Positions 13,440 to 25,747 are shown, counted from the first letter of the stretch. The stretch is DNA of 64,000 nucleotides from Sclerodactyla briareus (GCA_026419785.1 JAODTK010003777.1:224501-288500), one strand, 5' to 3'. A program made the numbers and translations. The notes: generated by a model not told the origin, from the sequence alone.

Positions 13440-13995
13440 TTCGTTTAGTGACGAGGGGTCAGGAAGGACATGATCCTCATGAAAGACCATGAGGCCAAAA
13501 AGAAAAGAATAACCCAGATGCCTAAGGAATTCGCCCACAATTTTTTGAAAAATAGACCAAGACTGTTCTTGAACGCTTATGCACACTCTTAGGCGGAGCA
13601 ACTTCTTCAGGAAGGTTATTCCACTCATTAATAACTCTCTGCGAGAAGAAATATTTACGAATGTCCCATCTACAGCGCTTACCACGAAGCTTGAGGCAAT
13701 GACCCATATTGGTGGTAATTTCGGAAATCTCAAAAGAAATAGTGGAAGTAAAGGCACTCGAATCCATAAACATTTCTACACACCTGAATCAAATCACCTC
13801 GAATTCGTCTAAGCTCCATCGAGACGCCTTGATCTTCCCTCGTAAGGTAAATCTCTAAGACAATAAATTATTCTAGTGGCCCTCCGCTGGACGTTTTCAA
13901 TTACCTGCTTGTTTTTTTTTCGAGAAATAAGGATTCCATACCTGGACAGAAGACTCCAGGCGAGGTCTCACAAGCTGCTTAAACAGCCTGACAAC
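13440..13995 (-). mobile_element. LINE polymerase C-terminus remnant
   Basis: Reading from 13995 down, the frames give FKQLVRPRLESSVQVWNPYF, VIENVQRRATRIIYCLRDLP and YEGRSRRL. After a shift they give ELRRIRGDLIQV, and then the 13773-13522 frame with MGHCLKLRGKRCRWDIRKYF and SQRVINEWNNLPEEV. This is the standard C-terminal series downstream of the RT palm in CR1-like elements. At least two frameshifts and a stop break it. The catalytic YADD part is absent, so only the last 180 or so codons are present. It differs in strand and family from the 10.8-kb copy. Confidence 0.88.
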
Positions 13996-14804
13996 AACCT
14001 TCATAATGTCATTCAGTTGAATTCAATTTATTTCATCAGTCGTCCACCTAATTCATTGTATGTCATCCATACAATGCCGGTACATTACAGTTGTACTCAT
14101 GATCATGACCCCCTCCTTAACGGAAAATTCAAATAATCAATCTTTATAGATTATTTTTGACTCCCTCAAAAATATTTGACAAAATTGCTCAATTAGAACT
14201 CTAGAAATTAAACAGTCAAACTACCACGTGGCCGTATATAGGCCTACTAAAATTAGTGAGTGAAAGTGAATTAGACCCAATTATAATTTCAGTACTCAAC
14301 ACTGGCTGTCGATGAAACAAGTAGAGCTTGGGAGAACGTGAAATGTCGACCAACGACAATTTTAAAAAATAATCATCAGTGTGCAATTTCTCATACGAAA
14401 TGCAGGGGGTCAATATCTCGTCAGTACGTATTCTCTACTGCGTAGAATCGTTACGTAGTGCTGTTTGTCTGTTTATTCGAGGCCTAGTTTGTTTGTGTGG
14501 TCAGTTCTATTTTCTAATTTCAATGTCATCTAAATTTGCAGTGCAACTCTATGAAGAAATTGTAGAATGGCCTAGTAGAAATTGAATTGTTACGAGAAAC
14601 TGCTATGCAAAATCAAATCCTTAATGCGAGCCCTGCACGCAATGGTCCAAACATGCGAATACTTGTTCAAATAGGTGTCTGGTCGTTAAAATAGAGAAAA
14701 TTGTTGAAGATATCATTACGAGTTTTGAAACAGTCACGAGTTGTTTGAAATTTGAGTTGAACATAAGATTGTTCGCTACCCTGCACTGTCGTGCACCGAG
14801 CCAG
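13996..14804. other. No gene seen
   Basis: Anonymous. A TTGAATTCAATTTATTTCAT motif at 14015-14034 abuts the LINE remnant and may be the end of another element, but I could not delimit one. Confidence 0.4.
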
Positions 14805-14925
14805 TAAAATTACAGGGAAATCCTCGGAAATCGATGACGAAATACCACGCGGGCACGCCGGCGGGCGGGAAAAATCGCTACATGACCGATTCGAAAAACG
14901 CGTCCGCGTGCATGGAAACGGGTCT
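14805..14925 (+). repeat. Dispersed repeat Y, copy 1
   Basis: The block with GACGAAATACCACGCGGGC, GGCGGGAAAAATCGCTACAT and GACCGATTCGA, ending GTGCATGGAAA, matches the reverse complement of 37938-38055 over about 110 bp with small indels. It is GC-rich and CpG-rich against an AT-rich background. Function and class are unknown; the opposite orientation of the copies shows a mobile or dispersed family. Confidence 0.8.
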
Positions 14926-15009
14926 ATACAACTTATTACTCTGTTTTCCGGAATCCTATAGTGTGTCTAACATTCTGTGACATAGCCATACTGTTACATC
15001 CTGACATCG

Positions 15010-15165
15010 TTCTTCAATACAGTTCACGGTAACAGTTAATAAGATCACCACGTCTTTGCAGCGAAGGTCGTAGGGGTAAACTGGCAGCTCGACGGTGTAC
15101 GTACAGTGTGCAAAACAATCTGTCAAAACTGACGAATCTGGCGAAAACTACACATCCTATAAGCC
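15010..15165 (+). repeat. Dispersed repeat X, copy 2 (diverged)
   Basis: Contains GGTAACAGTTAATAAGAT, AAGGTCGTAGGGGTA and ACTACACATCCTATAAGC in the same order as 7370-7490. Confidence 0.5.
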
Positions 15166-15560
15166 CAAAACGAAATATCTACCTATTTATTTCATATATA
15201 CACTCATTTAATAGATTATATGAACCGATATGCACCTATTTCATTGAATATATACACGGTATATTCGAATATATACACGTAAAACAATCACAGAGCAGCG
15301 GAAATACAAGTACTTATTAAATCAAATATATTATGCACATATATATTTGGTTGCATCCACGTTTATATACGGATAAATATACGTGTTAAATAACCACAAC
15401 GGCGAAATATATGCACGTATAAATCGAATATACGCACAAAAATATTCAATTATATCCACGTATGTATTCAACGAATTATGCACCCCTATTGAATCAACCA
15501 ATCACACGTATTAAATTGACTATACCCACCTATATATTCAATTGCATCCACGTATTAAGC
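15166..15560. repeat. Degenerate AT-rich tandem repeat, TAT-CACGTAT motif
   Basis: Words like TATATCCACGTAT, ATATGCACGTAT, ATATACACGTA and ATGCACCTATT recur every 30-40 bp, with ATTGAAT-like spacers, from about 15166 to 15560. The units are diverged and I could not fix an exact period. Confidence 0.65.
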
Positions 15561-15579
15561 TTGGAGGCCCGGTAAATAA

Positions 15580-15650
15580 GCAGTTTGGAATTACAATTAA
15601 TGAGATGATAATGATATTGTGTCAAAGGTCATAGGGGAATGACCGCAGTC
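15580..15650 (+). repeat. Dispersed repeat X, copy 3
   Basis: Contains ACAATTAATGAGATGATAAT, then GATATTGTGTCA and AAGGTCATAGGGG, matching 7388-7445. Confidence 0.6.
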
Positions 15651-16072
15651 GACATTGGAACGTACAGTTGTGCAGATATGAACGATCTTTCAAAACTCCC
15701 CCTCAGACACACGGCTGCGGAGATATTCAAATTGGAGAAATTCCTCCTAAATCATGCTCACAGCTGGGCTGAGGCGAGGACCGGATTCTCGTTTAGTACT
15801 CACTTTCGCTGCAACCTTGGATACCACTGGCATGGCCCCGTGTCCAATGTCAGGATTCTCGAGGAAGCGGGATAGTGAAGGTGTGTTGCCTGATTCTTCA
15901 CCGTCAACTGCGTTTTGAGGGGCATATAGCGCCTCCTGGTGGACAATCCTGTTCACATTGTCTACCATATCGTGTCGATGAGAAAACCCGCCACGCACGC
16001 AGTTGACGTGAACTCAGTATGTCGGGGTGATGGTTGGGCCGCAGGCTGATCGCTTGTCTGTAGGAGGCCAGG

Positions 16073-16443
16073 TTTTTTTTTTTTTTTTTTTTTTACTCAT
16101 CACTTTCCGGACAAAGGACCCTACCTATACGAGGCCCGGCAAGGGTGCGGACCTGGATATATCGCACGAATTGTCAGCGGCGAAACCTTCACCATGTCCA
16201 CGGAACAAGGCGATGCCTCTTTTGCGGTACTTAATGTGAAGGAGGGGGTACTTACACGCCGACGGCCACTAATTCACAGATTGCCTACCCCACATTTTTG
16301 CCCTGTTCCTATCCCTCATGCTGAGCGCCAAGCGAGAAGGCCACAGGTCCCATTTTTAAAGTCTTTGGTATGCCCCGACCGGGATTCGATCCCCGGCTAC
16401 CGGGTGGAAAGCGGACGCTCTACCACTGTGCTAACCACTCGGT
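16073..16443 (-). mobile_element. tRNA-derived SINE, family 1, copy B (full length)
   Basis: On the minus strand the element starts at 16443 with CCGAGTGGTTAGCACAGTGG, a good A box, and has B box GGGGATCGAATCCCGGTCGG about 60 bp later. Between them is an anticodon-arm-like stretch. The body (GACCTGTGGCCTTCTCGC, GGCGCTCAGCAT, GGGGTAGGCAATCTG) matches copy A at 8227-8550, and the element ends in an A22 tail (T22 on the plus strand at 16073-16094). The intact tail and better-preserved head suggest a younger insertion than copy A. Length is about 370 bp. Confidence 0.85.
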
Positions 16444-16520
16444 GATTGGAAGCAGCGGTTTGTGCGGATAGGTGCTCCCGATTACTTTCACGAGCGGGTG
16501 AGTAAACCGATACATAGATT

Positions 16521-16723
16521 GGTTTACTTCATGGGCGTCAATCCTGGGGGGGGGGGGGGGGGGGGAGGGGGGGGACGTGTCCCCCCCCCACATTGAGTAT
16601 GCTCCCATTGACTTTCATTTTTCACACAGTAATTTTTTTGGCGGCAAGGTTATGTCCCCCCCGCCCCCACTTTGGTCATGTCCCCCCACTTCTGAAGATG
16701 GATTGACGCCTATGGTTTACTTC
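16521..16723. mobile_element. Small inverted-repeat DNA transposon (MITE) with 10-bp target duplication
   Basis: Terminal inverted repeats ATGGGCGTCAATCC (16531-16544) and GGATTGACGCCTAT (16700-16713) match at 13 of 14 positions. They are flanked immediately on both sides by the identical 10-mer GGTTTACTTC (16521-16530 and 16714-16723). The 183-bp body has no coding capacity. It opens with G20 and a second G block, then carries several C7-C9 runs. A 9-10-bp duplication is typical of Mutator-like elements, but the termini are not enough to assign a superfamily. Confidence 0.85.
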
Positions 16724-18290
16724 CATGATTGCGCATATTTACATGATAGTGTCAGCCCAGAGTCCCCCACATATGGCTAACTAATCTAGACGATATACAG
16801 TTTTGGACTATTTTAGCTACCATGATCTTCGTCAGCCGGTGCGGGTGCTCTAAAGTCGGAAGTCACGGAGTCCGAGGTGAAAACCACACGCAACAAAGGT
16901 TTTTACAACAGCTGTAAAATTGCACTCCCATTTCCAATCCATTACAATGTTTCATTGAATATATTCCACACTGTAAATTTCACGAATATCGGCTGAAATG
17001 AAATACGCCAGTCTGGTTGGCCGACTGCGCCAACCTTTCAGACTAAAAAATTACGCATTGAGGACTCGAACACTACCCCTATCTGGTGATATTTAGGGAT
17101 ATGTTTTAAACCATGGCCATTTGATACTCTAGTGATGTTTGACTCGCGTATCTCACGGCTCGTTGTAATGATGGATGTTCTGCAATCAAGCTAAAAGGAC
17201 ATGAATGGGATTCCGCTTGAGCAATGTTCAGCGCTATATTTCATCTTGCGGGAATGGGAATGGCCGATGTAAGCCAGTTGCTGGCAATAGTGACAAACTG
17301 GCTAGCTTGGCTAATTAGGAAGCGATTCCTCTCGAGTCAAATTATGGGTGAAATTATCCAGACTATTATTTTTTATAGAACGGTTGCTGTTTTTTAGATC
17401 AGATTGCTGTTGAAAGCGGGATGTTGGCGGCCGGAGTCAATTTACGATTAGAAGTAATAATTACTTCTACTAAGGTACAGAATATGGCCTCTCATATCTG
17501 GAGTAAAAAGTCCCTCTGGTAATACGAAATCGAAACATATTTTTCGCTTTGAAACAGACGAGGCGCCATGCCTTGATGCACTATAAGTCTGGACGAACAT
17601 GCAAGTTATGCAACTATTTCTAAAATAAGCGTCAAAGGTCATTTGGGTTTATGAAAGTATTAAACTGAAGAACCTCACTGGTCCGATAAAAGTCGGAGTT
17701 TCGAGTAGCAAGCTAAGAGATATACTCCCGGGGATGTACATACTAAAGTTTCTGGTGAAGATCGGACCCACAATTGGTAGGGATGCTCTAAAATTGGTGC
17801 TTTCATTTACAATTGTATTTGTTTAGATGTCACAACTTCACCGGAATAACACAGAATGGAGGCAAACAATCCTCCCCATTAATTGTGACCCCGGGTTTTT
17901 CCTTGGCCTTAATTGGACCTCCCATTATAGCAGAAAATTTTGGGAAATAACATAAGGCACTCACAAAGAGCAACTACTTAGAGGTTGCTGAAAGTTCAAA
18001 ACAAGTGATAACTGGTATATTAACAATATTCGATCTCTGCAAAATTTCAGAATTGTGATCCGAGAATTTGAATAAATCTAGATTTACAACATATAACGAT
18101 AATACGGCGTTCTCAAATCTTAACAATTAAGATTAGCTTACGTGGCGCGTGTCGGCTTTCGATGTTCTTCTGACAGTGCTGACCTCCTGGTATCAAAACT
18201 TTGAACTCATCCATCGGTCCTTCCTGATGAACTACTGTTTCTAATTCAAACCCTACCCGACGGACCTATTCGACCTACCGCCCGTTATGC
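16724..18290. other. No gene seen
   Basis: Anonymous. No exon, RNA gene or element recognised. Confidence 0.4.
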
Positions 18291-18490
18291 CCCTCACTCC
18301 GGAGGCATTCGCACAAGGGCGCATCCATAGGGGGGTTCCGGTACCCGGGGGGTCATTGACCCCCACTTTTGGGAGGCATCCATACATAATGTTGTTTCAC
18401 ACACAAGATATTCACCATCACTGCTCCGGACCCCCCCCCCCCAAAAAAAAATGCTCTTGACCCCCCCCCCCCAACTTTCAGACACTGGCT
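18291..18490. repeat. C-rich/G-rich segment, two C12 runs
   Basis: C12 runs lie at 18431-18442 and 18461-18472, with GACCCCC and GGGGGG blocks around 18330-18365. It resembles the G/C-tract parts of nearby transposon-like elements, but I could not find termini. Confidence 0.5.
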
Positions 18491-18734
18491 GCGCTCTTGC
18501 TTCGGCATACGACGAGGACACATTCTTTGAAATAGAATACATTTACATCTATTATGAAATATGCCGGGGCGTGTGTAGAGTGGGGCACATGTCGGAGCGT
18601 AAAATTCCTCGGGGTAATTGTACCCTCGACAGGCAAGGAAAACATGAAGTTTTTGGCAACAGCCCACATTTTCATTCGAGACGTAGATGTTTCAGTATAT
18701 TCGCGTGTGCACGGCAATACTGTAGGTGGGGTGG

Positions 18735-18976
18735 GGGAGGGGAGGGGTTGAGTCGGAATCCCAGGGAAGTGCGCCCTCATAAATGGCCTCACCCCCCCCC
18801 CCTCCCCCCTATTGGCAAATAAGTACAATTTATGGCCCCTAGGCACATGCCTGCTGTGCAATATTTTGCTAAATTAACAGCTGCAAAACTTCTACGGAGC
18901 TGCAAAAATTCAGTTTTTGTCAACAAATTATCGGGGTTCTGACTCCCTCCCCCCCCCCCCAATGGGTACGCCACTG
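18735..18976 (-). mobile_element. CAGTGGCRTA-ended element, copy 1
   Basis: Read on the minus strand it begins CAGTGGCGTACCCATT, then G12, and contains GGGAGTCAGAACCCC, GCATGTG-CTAGGGGCC and TGAGGCCATTTATGAGGG. The same order of blocks occurs on the plus strand at 21905-22115. A CAG start with G tracts is common for hAT-like non-autonomous DNA elements, but the other terminus and target duplication were not resolved. Confidence 0.7.
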
Positions 18977-19662
18977 TTGATGCTTGGATTCTTCACATAT
19001 CGTACTCACAATTTCTTAGTGTTCACTCCAATTATCTTGAACCGTTAGGAAAAATAACAGGGTTCTTCCTCTCCAACCCTCATGCCTAAACTAACACACC
19101 GATGCATGCTGTATCTCTCCCGAGTCAAGCAAGCATACCATTCAATTACCATATGGTGGAATTTCATAAAATGGGTTCTCGAGACCCACGCAAGATATTA
19201 TATCTCCCAACGTTTCCCGAAAAATTATGAACGATGTTTTATGACTTTTTATTCAAGCTAGGATCATATCCCACTGTAGGGAATTGGAACAATTCGGGAC
19301 TCTAAAAAAGAACTAGTTAACCATATACTCTGAGCATGTTAAGCTAAATAGCAACAATTATTAATGAAGTACGCAAACAGTCGTTATAACTACATCCTCA
19401 GGAATTAGAGGAACATACATGTCCTCATTGGTGGCCCAACATATATAAATTCCCCCAACATTCCGTGATAAATATTGACGACTTTAGGAGGGAAAGAGAG
19501 CCGATTTCTTTTTTTCCCCCACATAAGGGTAAAAACACCAGGGTAAAAAAATCCATGTTATTCTTCACAATATGTTATTTTTGGACTTTTATAGTCACAA
19601 TGGACAATAGGAGCATGATTTTCACATACACTAAACGAATCAGAAAAAGCCAATCGGCTTAG

Positions 19663-20300
19663 TGATTCCTTACTGATCCTGACTTGATCAGCTGGCATTG
19701 TCCAAGATTACAAAGATCATTGTAGTACTCATAATAGGGAACTCCATACCAAGTATGAACTACATCCATGCAGGTGAGGTCTTGTTAGCAAGCTAAAGCT
19801 GAGCCAAAATATTGAATTTTCACAACATCCCCATTTCCCCCCAAACGGGATTCAGTCACACCAAAAACGATAGTGTTCTTGTTTTGTCCCATAGAAAGCT
19901 GCATACTAAATTCCAACCTGATCGGGTCAGGCATTCTTGGGGAGGAGTTATCGTGTTAAGAGCTAAATTTCCCATATCAATTTTCACATTCCAATTTTTT
20001 CCCTCAAATCTGACCTCCATCAAAAAGAAGGGTTCCTGTACTCCTCATTGTAAAGAAAGCTGCATTACCGAATTCAACAATCGGACCAGGCATTCTGGAC
20101 TTATCGTGTTCACGAGATTTTCAGACTTTGCCCTCTCTCGATCTCGGATGACCTCTGATGTGACCCCAAAACAATAGGGTTCATGTACTCATCATGTGGG
20201 AACACACATAACAAGTAATGAAATGATCCATCCCAAGTGGGGTCGAGTTTTTGTGTTAACAAGGCTAGGCATCACACACACACACACACTCTCATGACTT
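19663..20300. repeat. Long-period repeat, AATAGGGTTC...GTGTTAACAAG family
   Basis: Blocks such as ACCAAGTATGAACT, CAATAGGGTTCATGTACTCATC, TTATCGTGTTAA, and AATTTTCACA followed by a C-rich stretch recur about every 170 bp. The same family is at 28190-29060 and 53100-53450. It is A/C-rich and noncoding. A (CA)9 microsatellite sits in it at 20272-20289. Confidence 0.65.
20272..20289. repeat. (CA)n microsatellite
   Basis: Nine CA dinucleotides. Confidence 0.9.
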
Positions 20301-20939
20301 CGTCAAGAATCAAAAAGTGTGTTGCGATCTCTCAAGTGTTCCAAGGGGGTGGTTTTTTTGGGGTGTGTAATCAGCAAATTCATTTTACCCTATTTTTGAT
20401 AAGTGACTGTTTTCAGTTTTTTACAGCAAAATTGCTCTTTTTGTCCGGACTGATTACCTTTGAATAAGGTAAAAATAAAGTACGTAACTAATAACATTGG
20501 TTGAACTCCTGGCCAACAGCTTAGGTAGTGTGTGTACTATATAGCTCTATTGTTTAAATGCTCTAGGCACGTAGTGACGGTCAACTATCCTTTTATAACA
20601 TAGGTATCGTTTTTTTTATATTGTGAAGGTATTCTCTTGGTCGTATACACGATCTAAAGTAACTTGATAGACAGTGGCAGAGGATTTAGATTCCCTCTGA
20701 TTTAAACAACTTCTTGAGAAAGACGAAACGTCAAAGAGCAAAAAAGCCTAATTGAATTAGTCATCTGTGACGTAACGGAATCGTCTACGGAACAGCAAAC
20801 TCTCAAAATGCAGTTCTGTATAATGACATTACGACCCTATTTTAGTGGAAACGATCCGAAATTACTTCGACCCCCAATTCGTGGGACCTAGGGGGTACCC
20901 ACTATGCAATGAGTAATACTAACAAACCACTTAAGGAAA

Positions 20940-21420
20940 TCCCACCTGATCTGTAGGAGCGGGAGCATTTTGTGCATTTCAACAAAATGGCTGAAACTGA
21001 CTCCTAGATGACCCTTGATTCCCGCTTCAGGAATGACATGTATCATCAAATATCATAACACCCTTCGGGGGGTGAAAATACCAAAAGATGACTGTTGACT
21101 CCAGGTCCTGAACACCCATATAGGGAACACGGGTCAATGAATCTGTGGAAGAATTTTGCATTGTTAAGAAATAGCTGACATTGACCCCATGATTAACTTC
21201 GACCATTATTTTCTTACCCTGGTGTACAACACCCCTTGGAGAGGAATTACCTCATATACATCGCCCCATTCAATTTTTGTGGGATTTGTAACCATTTGAC
21301 CCCCCAAAATTGCCTTTCAGGGTCAAGTTACCCAAAAGTTAGCTTTGATCCCAAATTCCAGTTTGAACCATTGGTCAATGCTACTACTGAGCAAGTGTGA
21401 AGAAAATTAGAGGAAATACA
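20940..21420. repeat. Long-period repeat, 'AAAATGGCTGAAACTGAC' family
   Basis: Units with ATTTTGTGCATTTCAACAAA, ATGGCTGAAACTGACTCC, AGATGACCCTTGATTCC and GAACACCCATATAGGG. The same word order recurs at 56480-56860 and 57260-57530. The units are old and diverged. Confidence 0.55.
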
Positions 21421-21904
21421 GACAGACTGGATAGAAGAAGGTTAACCGAAATTAGTTAAAAACTCCAACAACTAATTAAACTTCTGAAAAAATCCCTGAA
21501 TCATGGATTGTGAGAGTGAACAGGCATGAACAAAATAGTAGCAGCATTAAAGAAGTTACCTGGTGATAATCTCTCGAGTTTATTAGCTTCCATTCACCCA
21601 ACATCAGAATTGATTGACAACCGCCACAAAATCATAATGACTCTTCATTGATACAATAATCTCAGCTCTATTAAAAATAAATTACATCATGGAGATAATT
21701 TTACACTGAGACATTTTAAACCAGCATTCGCTGGCACGGGATGGGCTTGATATATCAAGTTGGAAATTTACATAGATATTACAAGAGATGGATGGCCCCG
21801 AAATAACTGTTCTCCCAGTCCTCGGTCTTTTTTCAACCTGTCTGGTTCTCAAGTGTACCCCTCAAAATATACCCCTTCCTTGCAGCCTGTTTTCGAACCT
21901 ACAT

Positions 21905-22115
21905 GCAGTGGCATAGGCAAGGGGGTCAGAAACCCCCATGACAGAAACCAAAGACAAAACACTTACTGTTCGTATGACGTTTTAAAGCTATTATCACAAA
22001 TTGCAACAGCATGTGTCTAGGGGCCCATTAATTGCATTTATTTGTCATAATAGGAGAGTGAGGCTATAAATGGAGGGTAAACTTCCCTTGGGTCCAGACC
22101 TTATCCTTATTATTA
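21905..22115 (+). mobile_element. CAGTGGCRTA-ended element, copy 2
   Basis: Begins CAGTGGCATAGGCAAGGGGG, then GTCAGAAACCCCC, GACAAAAC, GTTTTAAAGCTATTA, GCATGTGTCTAGGGGCCC and TGAGGCTATAAATGGAGGG. This is the block order of 18735-18976 in reverse orientation, over about 210 bp. It has a shorter G run at the start than copy 1. Confidence 0.7.
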
Positions 22116-25100
22116 ATCATAATATAGTTTATGCAGAAATCCATCTATGTATGATTTGATTCGAACTCTACATTCAATGTAATCAGGGCTCATAATTTCT
22201 TGGTTGCCTGATCACCAAAGATACCATCTCAGTTGCTCACTGGGTTTCCATGCTACCTCCTGTTTTTACTGTGCTTCCAGGCCAACACAAAAATCACCAA
22301 GTTGGAGAAGAATGCATGTGTACTTATATTAGGGTATCTGCTTTTATTGAGTGAATATGATATGTGTTACGGGAAACCAATCATCCCTCTTGGTTACCTT
22401 CCATGACAGATAGTAAAACACCAGACTGCCCTCCTATACGGACCCTCCTCCCCCAAGCTACAATAAATATGCTCACAATATAATTATGAAGACAGGTATA
22501 CAGGTGAATAAAACCACCATTGCACAGGAAACAGTCAAAATATTCCAGAAATTGAGGTTCACTGCATCTCACCAACATGTAACACTGGAAATCCAGATAT
22601 CAAACTTGCATAATCAAAGCATTAAATTCCGCACAATGTTAACCCTCATCTTTAAAACATTGATCTGGGACCCACTCTGGATGATGAGTTTCATACTGAT
22701 AGGCACAATACGTGGTAGAGGAACATGCAGTCTAGAGATATGATAATGAAACAGTGTAACTCTGGCAGTCTGATGAGGACACAAGCTGCACTATTCCGGT
22801 ACGCAAATTCTCCCAATAGTATCCAGGCAAAAATGGTCCTACCGGCCCAAAACCATAGAAATATCCCCCACGGTGCACCCATGTCAGGTGTTGTATAGTA
22901 TAAAATAGCACACCTATTGTTAGCGTTGTAATTTAGATCCGTGTCTCCATTAATAAGCAGGATCCTGTGAAGTCCTTTGTCTAAACCTTCCTTATTTTTC
23001 CTTGTTTCGAGTTAGCTGCCGTGATGTCGACCGCAACATGCTCATCAATGAGTGAAAAATTAAACAAATTGGATGAATTGGGTTCCATTTTGAAGATTCT
23101 TGACAGTTCAAAGATAGGACCTCAGTATTACAGCGTTCATTTGGCGTCTTGTCTGGACAGTTGCTGTTCAGATAGGAGATACATGGTCTGGATTATTTGG
23201 CAAAGCATGGGAGGGCGGACATGGGCAAAATCCCAGAATATTGATGATAGAAACCAAAGCCAACAGATGATTGGTTCAATGTTGGGAGGGGGCTTGAAAT
23301 CCTCCTCACCCCGACAACATGATACCGAGGTAGAGATCATTAGCCTATTCCTTATATATTGCTTCAAGCTACAGAGCCCAAATATAAATGAATAACTGTT
23401 ACATTTGTTCATTCCATGATAGACATTTCAGGAGTGTGTCTCCGCTTGTTGGCAGCCATGTCACTAGCATCATAGAACACAATTGGTAAACCCTGTCACT
23501 TGAAACCATGAAAGTTGAGCTTTGAAAGCTTACATATGCAGGCTATAAAGCTGAAAGGACTATACACTCACCAATTGAACATTAATTGTTGAACAGTATA
23601 GCATGTGGCCGATTCAAGTGAACAGAAGTCATTTTTACACCACTGCAGTTTCTTAATTTACGATTATTAAAAAAAATCCCATGGCTTGAAAACAGAAGTC
23701 TTCAAGGCATCCCCACCCTGACAGGACTCCAGAGATGGGGATGATACCTTACAAAATAATCTCCTTAATCACACTGTACCACATACAAACTGTAGAGTGA
23801 TGTGGTTAATGAGTTGCATCATCCTTTCTATCAGCGTGCTGTGGTGAGATCTAGAGACTCACTGGAATATTTGGTGTCACTTCATTAATTTATATTAATG
23901 GGTATTCACAAGTTTAAAATTTATCAGTATTCATCCGACGTATTTAACACTTTCGATGCCAATACAGTACCTTAGAAGTACAATATCATTTAAATACAAC
24001 TTCTTCTCTCAATTCTTTTTAATGTCATAATCGGCAATATATTTCATAAGGCTTCTTGGCAGTGAAGTTTCATGTCCATGATTCTGCTCTCTGCTACTCA
24101 TTTTACATGTACAAATCACAGATACATGCTGCACCTGCACGCCTGGAAAAGGGTTGCTGATCCCATGTTCCACTATTCAAAATGGAAGGCAAAATCAAAA
24201 GTTGGTGTTGGTGACAAATTCTGTAAAATAAAATGAATGCATGAAATAAAGCAATCAAGGTGTTTATTTTCTCTGAGCCATATTTGCCAACAAGTCAGAT
24301 GAGGCCCATGGAATGTTTCAATCATCTGGTTATACTCATCATGTGGTTACATTAGAATATCACATGTAGATTCATTCGTATCTTCTTGAACTTGATGGAC
24401 AGCTAAGAATTTATCCATTTCATCATATTCCGAAGGATACCTAGTGAGACTCTTGAGGACCTTGAGATCCAAAGGCTTCATATTCCCAGGTCACGCCACA
24501 TTGATTCCTCTTGGTTCAGTTCACATTTACACCTATAGGTGGTAAATCACCTAAGCTTCAAATCACTTCACATAAAACATCCCTTACCCTGTTCTTTTAA
24601 CAAAGTAAATGTTACATGTTATGATATATCGCTACAATGGGGAGTGAATATCTGAATCTGGGAACCCAAAATACACTGGAACACCCCACCCTGCTCATTA
24701 CTGAACCCGATGAATAGAACCCTAGCTCCTTGACTGTTGGATTTGAGACCCCAACACTGTCATCATCCAACATTGTGGTTGTATTCAACATTGTTTGTTT
24801 ATTCACATTGTCTGGGGAGGGAGGGGGTCGATCCAGTACAAGTACTATGTCTCAAGATCGCTACTGCTAGTGCCTTGAGTTGGGATGGCAGTAAGTGTTC
24901 CAACAATTTTGTCAACGATTGTAGTGGTCCTATTTGTGAATAAATAATATCAGGTGTTCTCTGTTTCACATCTCAGTTTTACAAAGAACAGTATAGTCAG
25001 AAACAACACCACAGTGACTCAGACTACAACTACAGGGACTTCACCAATTCAAATAGTTGAATGAATTCCCTCAGGATTGCTTCCCTCCCGAGTGCTTAGT

Positions 25101-25747
25101 TTTTGGTTCAGCAGGTTCGTGGGGCCTCTCACAATCATAACCACCTCCTAGTCTAATGACTAGTGATTACTTTCTGTCTGCCAGTGGGGCTTCTGGATTC
25201 ATTTTTCTTCATCCTGTGTTGTGATGTACATTGTCATAACAATGCCACTAGGTCCAATGTTTTGTAGTGCTTCGTGTGACCTGGCCAGGATTGTACCCCA
25301 GCCTCCAGGCTGTCTGAATAGAGCACTTCTTCCAGTTGCCTTGGGAATGAATGATAGTTTAGAAACTGTTCGATGAACATAGTACAACAGCGCTATTTGT
25401 AATACTGGGCGACTTCCAGCCCTACTCCATGATGAGGTGTTTGTGGGTCCCACAGAGACGGAGTCCAGGCATGACCTATGCCACAACACTAAACAGCTGT
25501 GAGGGAAGTAACACATCTCTTCATGGAAATTTCAATGAATTTCCCATGACTCAACAGAAGATTTCACTTTTCAGACTTTTCAAAACTTCTCCAGGCCTGG
25601 ATTTTTGTGATGAAATCCATGATTTCCCAGGTTTTCCATGACCCGGGAACCCTGTGGAGTGATACAGCAGAAGGTACCACCTTTGGAACCCTCTGAGCAA
25701 ACAGAGTGCTCTCCTGTATCTATTCCGCATTAACATTTCCAAAATGA
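22116..25747. other. No gene assigned; downstream flank of the syntaxin gene
   Basis: No exon with both good splice sites and recognisable protein. Two open stretches look less random than the rest: plus 23021-23200 (MSEKLNKLDELGSILKIL) and minus 25199-25516. Neither has family support. A 26-bp reverse-strand poly(A) site candidate ends this stretch at 25748. Confidence 0.35.

Noticed and set aside
16370-16443. Functional tRNA gene
   Set aside because: Box A and box B are present, but the acceptor stem does not pair and the sequence continues into a SINE body with a poly(A) tail.
25199-25516. 105-codon minus-strand frame near the syntaxin end
   Set aside because: Beyond the syntaxin stop; no domain recognised and alternative frames are equally plausible.
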